Below, in pieces: positions 1-4,838 of a stretch of 5,806 bases of DNA. Location: positions 1-5,806 of the forward strand of contig CANGVB010000267.1 of the NCBI GenBank assembly GCA_947456995.1. Direction: 5' to 3'. Numbering within the stretch: position 1 is the first letter of the stretch; each line of letters opens with the position of its first letter. Both the position numbers and the translations under genes were made by a program. The notes beneath the pieces were generated by a model. That model was not told the origin of the DNA. It was given only the letters and a program-made list of their open reading frames with translations, and did no database searches. Origin of the DNA: Bryobacteraceae bacterium. Its GTDB lineage: Bacteria; Acidobacteriota; Terriglobia; Bryobacterales; Bryobacteraceae.

Positions 1-176
1 AAGGCGTCCAGCGCGCCATGATCGACGGTAAGCCTTCACCCACAAGCTCCCCCTTCGGTAAGGGCCTTGCCCAACTCGCCGAAAAAATGGGCGGCGCAGC
101 AGATCCACCCAAGGCCTCCAAGAGCAGCTCCTCCTGGGGCGGACTCCTCAATCTCTTCTCCCGCACCTCCAGCTAA
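1..176 (+). CDS. C-terminal end of an unidentified protein (5' partial)
   Basis: An open frame with codons starting at position 3 enters from the left edge and ends at TAA 174-176, giving at least 57 residues. The tail is rich in Ser, Gly, Lys and Ala, with a serine run (SKSSSSWGG) and the end LLNLFSRTSS. It looks like a flexible C-terminal tail, and no catalytic motif is visible. Codons end mostly in C, as in the genes downstream, which supports real coding. The stop lies 9 nt before the TTG start of the kinase in the same reading frame, so the two are probably co-transcribed. I do not recognise the family, and the function cannot be told from this fragment. An internal ATG at 18 could start a short ORF, but a cut-off longer gene is more likely. 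Confidence 0.6.
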   Translation, partial: GVQRAMIDGKPSPTSSPFGKGLAQLAEKMGGAADPPKASKSSSSWGGLLNLFSRTSS

Positions 177-185
177 ACTGAAGGT

Positions 186-1166
186 TTGCCCGATCTAGAC
201 ACCAACTCTGCCCGAGACTACCTCGCCCACCGATTGGCCCTCCCCCCAGAGGCCATCCAGGTCGAAGAACTCCTCGGCGGCGTATCCAATCTCGTCTTCC
301 GTGCCCAAATCGAAGGCCGTCCAGACCTCATCCTCAAGCAATCGCTGGCGAAACTCCGCGTCAAAGAAGACTGGTACAGCGACCGCACCCGCATCTTCCG
401 CGAAATCGACGCCCTCACCCTCCTGGCCCCTCTAGCCCCCAAAGACAGCCTCCCCACCGTCCTCTTCGAAGACCGCGACAACTTCCTCTTCGCCATGTCC
501 GCAGCCGCTCCAGACGCTCCCACCTGGAAAGAAAACCTCCTCGCCGGCATCACCCAATCCACCCTGGCTATTCAAGCCGCACAACTCCACTCTGTCTTCC
601 TACAGCCACACTCCTTCAACCATCACTTTGCCGGCCTCGACCTCTTTGACCAGCTCCGTCTCGACCCCTACTACCGCTTCACCGCCACCCGCCACCCAGA
701 CCTCAAACCCCACTTCGACCGGGCCATCGAGCAATCCCGCACGCAACTCCATGCCCTCACCCATGGCGACTGGTCCCCCAAGAACTTCCTCGTCAATCCC
801 GGCCCCACACTCTTCTCGATCGATTACGAAGTGATCCACCTCGGTGACCCCAGCTTCGACGTCGCCTTCCTCCTCAATCACTTCCTGCTCAAAGGCTGGC
901 ACCGCGCACGCACCCGAGCCCAATACGCCGGCCTTGCCCTCGACTATTGGCGTAACCTCACCCACAGCTTTGACTGGCTCGAAGCCTCCACCATCCGCCA
1001 CCTCGGCTGCCTCCACCTCGCCCGTGTCGACGGCAAATCTCCCGCCGAATACCTAAGACCACCAGAACAAGCCCAGGTCCGCCGCTTCGCCCGAGACCTT
1101 ATCCAGAACCCACCCCCCACCATCGCAGAAGTATTTGAAATGCAAGCAGAGGCTTTCCATGAGTAA
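186..1166 (+). CDS. APH/choline-kinase-fold phosphotransferase, MTR-kinase-like
   Basis: A 326-residue small-molecule kinase of the aminoglycoside phosphotransferase/choline kinase fold. In order it shows a glycine-rich nucleotide loop (LLGGVSN, 29-35), the ATP-binding lysine (K51 in LILKQS), a probable helix-C glutamate (E73), the Brenner motif HGDWSPKN with catalytic D195 and N200 (193-200), and the metal-binding segment IDYE (212-215) followed by GDPSFD (220-225). The KQ-x-L-x(3)-R block at 51-58 and the DYE metal motif resemble 5-methylthioribose kinase more than resistance APHs. The protein is probably cytoplasmic. It begins at TTG 186; the only upstream SD-like string (GAAGG, 180-184) is just 1 nt away, so the start is uncertain, but no ATG lies nearby in frame. 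The stop overlaps the enolase-like start by 8 bp, so the two products probably act together. The substrate is unknown. Aminoglycoside resistance is not supported by the context. Confidence 0.85.
   Translation: MPDLDTNSARDYLAHRLALPPEAIQVEELLGGVSNLVFRAQIEGRPDLILKQSLAKLRVKEDWYSDRTRIFREIDALTLLAPLAPKDSLPTVLFEDRDNFLFAMSAAAPDAPTWKENLLAGITQSTLAIQAAQLHSVFLQPHSFNHHFAGLDLFDQLRLDPYYRFTATRHPDLKPHFDRAIEQSRTQLHALTHGDWSPKNFLVNPGPTLFSIDYEVIHLGDPSFDVAFLLNHFLLKGWHRARTRAQYAGLALDYWRNLTHSFDWLEASTIRHLGCLHLARVDGKSPAEYLRPPEQAQVRRFARDLIQNPPPTIAEVFEMQAEAFHE
1148..1152 (+). promoter_or_regulatory. Shine-Dalgarno that fixes the enolase-like start
   Basis: AGAGG lies 6 nt before ATG 1159, inside the end of the kinase gene. 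It selects this ATG over the in-frame TTG at 1135 and gives a protein that begins like normal enolases. The ATGAGTAA overlap with the kinase stop suggests translational coupling. Confidence 0.7.
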
Positions 1167-2445
1167 CCCCACCATCCAGTCCATTCGCGCCTTCGAAGTC
1201 CTAGACAGCCGCGGCCGCCCCACCGTCGAGGCCCACGTCCACCTCAGCAACGGCATCACCGCAACCGCCCAGGCCCCCTCCGGCGCATCTACCGGCCTCA
1301 GTGAAGCCCACGAGCTGCGCGACGGCGACAAAGTCCGTCACAACGGTCTCGGCGTCCAAAAGGCGGTCCACAACGTCAACACAGAAATCGCGAAAGCCCT
1401 CCACAGCCAGAACCCCCTGGATCAAACAGCAATCGATCAAACCATGATCGATCTCGATGCCACCCCCAACAAATCCCGCCTCGGCGCAAACGCAATCCTG
1501 GCCGTCTCCTGCGCCACCGCAAGAGCCGCCGCAGCACTCACCAATCAGCCCCTCTGGCGCTACCTCGCCGCACACCGCCAGCCCATCCTCCCGCTCCCCA
1601 TGGTCAACATTCTCAGCGGCGGCCTTCATGCTGCCAAGGCCATGGAGTTCCAGGATTTTCTAGCCATCCCCCAGGCCGCAGACTCCTTCCGCCAGGCCAT
1701 GGAATGGATCACCACGATCCATCGCAAAACCCGCGAGATCCTCGAAGAACAAGGCGCCTACTTCACCGGTGTCGCCGACGAAGGCGGCTGGGGCCCCAAG
1801 CTCAAAACCAATGAAGAAGCCCTCAGCGTTTTAACCCAGGCCATCGAGCGCTCGGGGCTGCAACCCGGCACACAAGTCACGATTGCCATCGACGTAGCAG
1901 CCTCCCACTTCTACGAAGCCAACCAATACCAGCTCCACTCAGAACAGCGCCACCTCAACGCAGCCGAGTTCATAGACCTGCTAGCCACCTGGTGCAACAA
2001 GTATCCGGTAGTCTCCCTCGAAGACGGTCTCGAACAAAACGCCTGGCAAGACTGGCCCACTCTAACCGCCAAGCTAGGCCACAAGGCCCAAATCATTGGC
2101 GACGATTTCCTCACCACAAATCCAACGCGCCTCACCCGTGCCATCGAAGCAAAAGCCGCCAACGCCGTCCTCGTCAAGATGAACCAAATCGGTACTCTCA
2201 CCGAAACCTTCGAAGTAATCGACAAAGCCAGAGCAGCCAACTGGCGCGCTGTCATCAGCGCCCGCAGCGGAGAAACCGAAGACGCCTTCCTCTCAGACCT
2301 GGCAATCGCATCAGGCATGGCCCAACTCAAAGTAGGCTCCATCACCCGCTCCGAGCGCCTCGCCAAATACAACCGTCTCCTGGTGCTCGAGCAAACCGAA
2401 GAGATCCCCCACTGGTCCCACGCCAAACACCTTCTCCCGGCTTAG
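1159..2445 (+). CDS. Enolase-superfamily protein with altered active site
   Basis: A 428-residue, full-length enolase homologue. The N-terminal domain has the mobile loop SGASTG (41-46) and ELRDGDK (52-58). The barrel keeps H157 in GGLHA, acid/base E208 (DEGG), metal ligands D245, E288 (LED) and D315 (GDD), base K340 (VKMNQIGT) and K391 (LKVGS); the yeast equivalents are H159, E211, D246, E295, D320, K345 and K396. Two conserved residues differ. Yeast H373 of the SHRSGET signature is A368 (SARSGETED, codon 2260-2262), and yeast E168 of QEF is D166 (QDF, codon 1654-1656). The Glu of GGEHA is Leu and the Pro of EDP is Gly. Ordinary 2-phosphoglycerate dehydratase would normally keep the His, so a divergent paralogue acting on a related phosphorylated hydroxy acid is likely. 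Enolase-like proteins of phosphonate pathways are a known precedent. It overlaps the kinase gene by 8 bp. The fold is certain; the substrate is not. Confidence 0.9.
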   Translation: MSNPTIQSIRAFEVLDSRGRPTVEAHVHLSNGITATAQAPSGASTGLSEAHELRDGDKVRHNGLGVQKAVHNVNTEIAKALHSQNPLDQTAIDQTMIDLDATPNKSRLGANAILAVSCATARAAAALTNQPLWRYLAAHRQPILPLPMVNILSGGLHAAKAMEFQDFLAIPQAADSFRQAMEWITTIHRKTREILEEQGAYFTGVADEGGWGPKLKTNEEALSVLTQAIERSGLQPGTQVTIAIDVAASHFYEANQYQLHSEQRHLNAAEFIDLLATWCNKYPVVSLEDGLEQNAWQDWPTLTAKLGHKAQIIGDDFLTTNPTRLTRAIEAKAANAVLVKMNQIGTLTETFEVIDKARAANWRAVISARSGETEDAFLSDLAIASGMAQLKVGSITRSERLAKYNRLLVLEQTEEIPHWSHAKHLLPA

Positions 2446-2463
2446 GCGAAAACAAAGACTCAT

Positions 2464-2988
2464 ATGAAAAAGACAGTGATTCGTGTGGCGCTGGTTGCTT
2501 TAGCGCTCCTGATGGTCCCATTGGTCGCCTCGCAACTGGTGGAAGGTTGGAACTGGCCTCCAGGGGCTTTTGTCTTTACCTATGTCCTTTTCTTTTTGAC
2601 AGGCATGGCATATGCGCTGATCGCTCGCACGATGAACACCTGGGCCTACAAAGCAGCCGTAGCACTGGCACTGGTCGCAGGCTTCATCCTCGGCTGGTCC
2701 ACCATGGTTCATATGTCCGAAACGGAAAATCCACTGAATCTTGTCTACTTCGGAGTGCTCGCCGTTGGGGCTATCGGGGCCGCACTGGCCAGACTTGAAG
2801 CCCGAGGTATGGCAAAGGCCTTGTTCGCAATGGCTGCCGCGCTCTCGGCAGCATTTGTGATAACGCAGACTTTAAATTCAGACACGCCAGCAGGGCCTGT
2901 CTGGAACATCGGAGTGATGCACGGCGGCTTCGTGCTCTTGTTTACTACAGCTGGCTTGCTCTTCCGTCGAGCCAGTCTGAACGCATAG
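2464..2988 (+). CDS. Six-TM integral membrane protein, unknown function
   Basis: A 174-residue, very hydrophobic protein with predicted membrane segments near 5-24, 34-54, 62-82, 91-109, 117-135 and 147-167, and short loops between them. The segment NPLNLVYFGVLAVGAIGA (89-106), followed by RGMAKALFA (114-122), resembles an uncharacterised family of small membrane proteins that I recall from many bacteria; no activity is known. The first segment could be read as a signal peptide, but its position in a polytopic protein favours a membrane anchor. The gene starts at ATG 2464, 18 bp after the enolase-like stop, with only a weak AAAGA-type ribosome site. It may be the last gene of the kinase-enolase unit. 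Its base use differs: G exceeds C on the + strand, while neighbouring + genes are strongly C-rich, and more codons end in G or T. It converges with the SET gene, with 8 bp between the stops. Confidence 0.85.
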   Translation: MKKTVIRVALVALALLMVPLVASQLVEGWNWPPGAFVFTYVLFFLTGMAYALIARTMNTWAYKAAVALALVAGFILGWSTMVHMSETENPLNLVYFGVLAVGAIGAALARLEARGMAKALFAMAAALSAAFVITQTLNSDTPAGPVWNIGVMHGGFVLLFTTAGLLFRRASLNA

Positions 2989-2996
2989 TCTGCTCT

Positions 2997-3458
2997 CTAC
3001 TCCAGAACGTTAATCCAGCCGCGGCACGTCGCCGTCCCGCACCCGCACTTCACCTTCTCTTGATTCTTCCCAAAGTGATAATCGAGAGACAACTCCTCAC
3101 CCTTCTCGATATCCCGCAACGCAAAATAAAACACCCGACGCTTCAGAATCCGCGACTCCAGACTCGGCTCGCACGTATGATTCACAAACTCCGCCCCGCT
3201 ACCGCCCACGGCCCCATCGATATACCAATAAGGATCAATCGTAAACAGGCAGTGAATCTGATTCGACTCAGACCGCTTCTTCCCCTCTTTGCGGCTCACC
3301 AACTCGCCCGTATACTCCATCACCTTCTTGCCTTTAGGAATCGCCTCAAGCGCAAACACCCCCCAGCGGTGAATCTTGCTTGGCCTTACCTCAAGCTGAA
3401 AGTTGCAATGCTCCGGTTTCAATTGGGGACGTGCAACGCCCCCGCTCTTGGATTTCAT
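2997..3458 (-). CDS. SET-domain protein lysine methyltransferase with post-SET zinc motif
   Basis: A 153-residue protein that is almost entirely a SET domain, so a candidate SAM-dependent protein-lysine N-methyltransferase. In order: RWGVFA (31-36, SAM-binding N-SET motif), EYTGE (48-52), the NHTCEPS pseudoknot motif (93-99; canonical NHSCxPN, with the final Asn here Ser), ELSLDYHF with the likely catalytic Tyr at 127, and a post-SET CGCGTATCRG (138, 140 and 145 being Cys). C96 plus these three cysteines would complete the zinc site seen in eukaryotic SUV39/DIM-5-type enzymes. There is no signal peptide, so it acts in the cytoplasm. ATG 3458 has no Shine-Dalgarno and lies 8 nt after the stop of the 37-residue membrane-protein ORF, so translation is probably coupled. 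Bacterial targets of such enzymes are mostly unknown; a ribosomal or DNA-binding protein is possible. The family call is strong and the substrate unknown. Confidence 0.92.
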   Translation of the reverse strand: MKSKSGGVARPQLKPEHCNFQLEVRPSKIHRWGVFALEAIPKGKKVMEYTGELVSRKEGKKRSESNQIHCLFTIDPYWYIDGAVGGSGAEFVNHTCEPSLESRILKRRVFYFALRDIEKGEELSLDYHFGKNQEKVKCGCGTATCRGWINVLE

Positions 3459-3466
3459 TCGGTGCT

Positions 3467-3580
3467 TTAAAAATCGTCTTCGGTTGACGAGGCTTTCTTG
3501 CCTTTACGGCGCATCACAATGATCACAACGCACAATACCGCGAGTGCGCCAGCAACCAATCGAACTGTCATATCATCCAT
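3467..3580 (-). CDS. Small single-TM membrane protein (37 aa)
   Basis: ATG 3580 to TAA 3467-3469 encodes 37 residues. The start is MDDMTVRLVAGALAV, a continuous hydrophobic stretch runs over about residues 5-23, and a basic patch RRKGKK (24-29) is followed by an acidic tail STEDDF. This fits an inner-membrane protein with its basic C-terminus in the cytoplasm. A perfect AGGAGG sits 6 nt before the ATG, the best ribosome site in the window, and the stop falls 8 nt before the SET gene ATG on the same strand. That arrangement argues strongly for a real gene. It may help translate the SET gene, tether something at the membrane, or be a substrate; none of these is shown. No family is recognised. 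The next Met (residue 4) is a possible but less well-spaced start. Confidence 0.75.
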   Translation of the reverse strand: MDDMTVRLVAGALAVLCVVIIVMRRKGKKASSTEDDF

Positions 3581-3586
3581 GGATAT

Positions 3587-3592
3587 CCTCCT
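3587..3592 (-). promoter_or_regulatory. Perfect Shine-Dalgarno (AGGAGG) for the 37-aa ORF
   Basis: On the + strand it reads CCTCCT. The spacer to ATG 3580 is 6 nt. Such a strong site in front of an otherwise easily missed ORF is the main evidence that the ORF is translated. Confidence 0.85.
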
Positions 3593-3604
3593 AAACTGTC
3601 CAAA

Positions 3605-3620
3605 TAGGCTTCTAGGCTAC
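3605..3620. repeat. Tandem direct repeat TAGGCT, 8-bp period
   Basis: TAGGCTTC at 3605-3612 is followed directly by TAGGCTAC at 3613-3620, between the divergent genes. One copy overlaps the possible -10 of the leftward promoter. It could bind a regulator, but two short copies can arise by chance. Confidence 0.35.
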
Positions 3621-3642
3621 TAAAACATTTCCACGCTGGCAA
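3614..3642 (-). promoter_or_regulatory. Possible leftward sigma70-type promoter for small-protein/SET unit
   Basis: On the - strand TTGCCA (3642-3637) and TAGCCT (3619-3614) are 17 bp apart. The -35 is good and the -10 is poor. A start near 3607 would leave a leader of about 27 nt that contains the AGGAGG site. This is tentative. Confidence 0.3.
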
Positions 3643-3643
3643 C

Positions 3644-3671
3644 TTGCATTTGCCCACAGACGTCCTATAAT
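3644..3671 (+). promoter_or_regulatory. Strong sigma70-type promoter for the 213-aa orphan gene
   Basis: TTGCAT (3644-3649) and a perfect TATAAT (3666-3671) are separated by 16 bp. The predicted transcription start is around A3677-A3679, about 20 nt before ATG 3698. This also rules out translation starting at TTG 3671, which lies upstream of the predicted transcript. Confidence 0.7.
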
Positions 3672-3679
3672 TGCAGAAA

Positions 3680-3693
3680 TCCTCTTTTGAGGA
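3680..3693 (+). promoter_or_regulatory. 5'-end hairpin that contains the Shine-Dalgarno
   Basis: TCCTC (3680-3684), a TTTT loop and GAGGA (3689-3693) form a perfect 5-bp stem. The right arm is the ribosome site for ATG 3698, 4 nt downstream. From the predicted transcription start, the stem would sit within 1-3 nt of the mRNA 5' end. It could limit ribosome access or protect the transcript end. The pairing is seen in the sequence; the role is inferred. Confidence 0.5.
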
Positions 3694-3697
3694 CGAT

Positions 3698-4339
3698 ATG
3701 TTTAGCGAGGTTCAAATGGATATTGTAGGCGAACGCAAATTCGTTGAAATTCCGGGCGACCGTACGCACGAGCTACCCCCGTTGTTAGTCCGCTCGACCC
3801 CCGTCAAGCGCCTGGACAAAATGATGCACATGGCTTCCGATATCGTCTCCTCCGACGATGTCCTTACTAACATGCCCCTGCTCGATCCCAAGCTCCAGCT
3901 CGAATTCGAGCGCCGCCGCATGGATCTGGCTCTCAACCTGGTAGACCAATACCAGACCTTCATGCACACCTGGGCCTGGGGGGATTCCATCCTCGAATGG
4001 ATCCGGCAGTGCGAAACAACCTTCGAAACCAGATCCGACTTGCGCCCTCTCTTGCGTGCAGACATCTGGCCCCACGCTGGCCGCAAAAGCTTCGTCATCC
4101 TGCTCGAAGACAAAGCTAAAAACCTACCCACCACCGAGAATGTCAATCTCGAAGGTGCTGTGGGCCTGCGCCTCACCTTCCGCCAGCCACCGCCAATTGC
4201 TTGCTTCAGTGACCAGTTCCTCTTTTACCTGAACGGCTCGCTGGCCCAAAGCGCCTACCAAACCTGGTCCGCCATGAATGCAGACCCGGTCTCGGATTTA
4301 CCTCCAGAGCGCTTCCACTTCGACGTCGTTACGATGTAG
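3698..4339 (+). CDS. Orphan cytoplasmic protein, unknown function (213 aa)
   Basis: I do not recognise a family. ATG 3698 was chosen because GAGGA lies 4 nt upstream and a good promoter ends at 3671; a longer reading from TTG 3671 would begin within the -10 box. The protein has 213 residues and no signal peptide or membrane segment. Residues 36-105 look mostly helical, with charged and hydrophobic residues alternating (LQLEFERRRMDLALNLVDQY, 66-85) and several Trp at 92, 94 and 101. Residues 120-213 look more strand-rich, with SFVILLE (131-137), VGLRLTF (155-161) and FLFYLNG (174-180). Such a helical-plus-beta layout could be a binding or adaptor protein. It has its own promoter and points away from the SET unit. 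Its last 11 bp overlap the 3' end of the oppositely directed NTF2-like gene. Codon use matches the C-ending neighbours, so it appears native. Confidence 0.75.
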   Translation: MFSEVQMDIVGERKFVEIPGDRTHELPPLLVRSTPVKRLDKMMHMASDIVSSDDVLTNMPLLDPKLQLEFERRRMDLALNLVDQYQTFMHTWAWGDSILEWIRQCETTFETRSDLRPLLRADIWPHAGRKSFVILLEDKAKNLPTTENVNLEGAVGLRLTFRQPPPIACFSDQFLFYLNGSLAQSAYQTWSAMNADPVSDLPPERFHFDVVTM

Positions 4340-4772
4340 CTTCCCATCGTCCGCACATTCCGCCCACGATCTTCCATTGCTTGCCAAAGCGCTTCCACGT
4401 GTGCGTAATCTTAATCTTCAACGGCGTCACCACGCCCCCGCGCTCTAGCGTCTCCACCACCCCATAGTGCACCACCACCAGGCCCGGATAAGTCGCCGCT
4501 CCCTGGTACTTCAACTCGTAGGTCACTTTCAGTTTCCCGTCCCGCACATCCTCCACCATTTTCCCCACCGCGCTCTTCCCGGCCGGTTCGAGCAGCGCGC
4601 ACGGCCACCCTCGAAACCCTTCGTCCCAGAGCGATAGATACTTCGTAACCTCCCCACCCTTCAAGTACTGCCAGTAGTTCTCCTCCATCGCCCACACTGC
4701 CGCCTCATCCTTGCCCATAGCCGCTCCAAAAGCGAACGCACTCGTCCGAAGCAGCAACAAAAGTTTCTTCAT
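4329..4772 (-). CDS. Exported NTF2-like (SnoaL/DUF4440-type) protein
   Basis: A 147-residue protein from ATG 4772 with a KKLLLLL start and a signal-like segment to about residue 20 (AFAFGAAMG), so probably exported. An Arg at position 9 interrupts the hydrophobic core, which is unusual. The mature part fits the SnoaL/DUF4440 cone-shaped fold: an N-terminal helix with W27 and W34, then KYLSLWDEGFRGWP (44-57), and paired C-terminal strands VVVHYGVVETLE (99-110), KITHTWKRFGKQWKIVGG (121-138). This fold serves as small-ligand pocket, enzyme or accessory domain, so no reaction can be assigned. The start is ambiguous: ATG 4787 adds MDDCR and has a better-spaced AGGGAA upstream, while GCAGG abuts ATG 4772 with no spacer. 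The stop lies within the orphan gene's end, an 11-bp convergent overlap. Confidence 0.8.
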   Translation of the reverse strand: MKKLLLLLRTSAFAFGAAMGKDEAAVWAMEENYWQYLKGGEVTKYLSLWDEGFRGWPCALLEPAGKSAVGKMVEDVRDGKLKVTYELKYQGAATYPGLVVVHYGVVETLERGGVVTPLKIKITHTWKRFGKQWKIVGGMCGRWEATS

Positions 4773-4798
4773 CCTGCAATCATCCATCATTTCCCTAT

Positions 4799-4820
4799 CC
4801 AGCGCTTCCATAGCGCCTGG
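4799..4820. promoter_or_regulatory. Imperfect dyad in the divergent NTF2-like/Uma2 spacer
   Basis: CCAGCGC (4799-4805) and GCGCCTGG (4813-4820) are inverted repeats with one bulged base and a 7-nt centre. The dyad covers the expected -35 region of the Uma2 gene and lies just upstream of the leftward NTF2-like gene. It could be an operator, but this is unproven. Confidence 0.3.
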
Positions 4821-4826
4821 CTTGCT

Positions 4827-4832
4827 TACAAT
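4827..4832 (+). promoter_or_regulatory. -10 hexamer TACAAT, likely leaderless start of Uma2 gene
   Basis: TACAAT matches 5 of 6 positions of the consensus and ends 6 nt before ATG 4839, so transcription would begin at or very near the A of the start codon. No Shine-Dalgarno and no clear -35 are seen. Confidence 0.45.
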
Positions 4833-4838
4833 GAATGC

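Noticed and set aside
600..1016. 138-residue Glu/Val/Gly-rich - strand ORF inside the kinase
   Set aside because: Antisense shadow of the kinase with biased composition and no recognisable motif.
1135..1158. Eight-residue N-terminal extension of the enolase-like protein from a TTG
   Set aside because: ATG 1159 has a well-spaced AGAGG and gives the usual enolase N-terminus.
186..1166. Antibiotic (aminoglycoside) resistance gene
   Set aside because: The fold is shared, but the metal motif and N-lobe look MTR-kinase-like, and the coupling to an enolase homologue points to metabolism.
1992..2798. 268-residue Arg/Ser/Pro-rich + strand ORF across the enolase end
   Set aside because: Low-complexity composition typical of an out-of-frame shadow of a C-rich gene; it crosses two well-supported genes.
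3671..3697. TTG start for the orphan protein at 3671
   Set aside because: It overlaps the last base of a perfect TATAAT box and would lie upstream of the predicted transcript.
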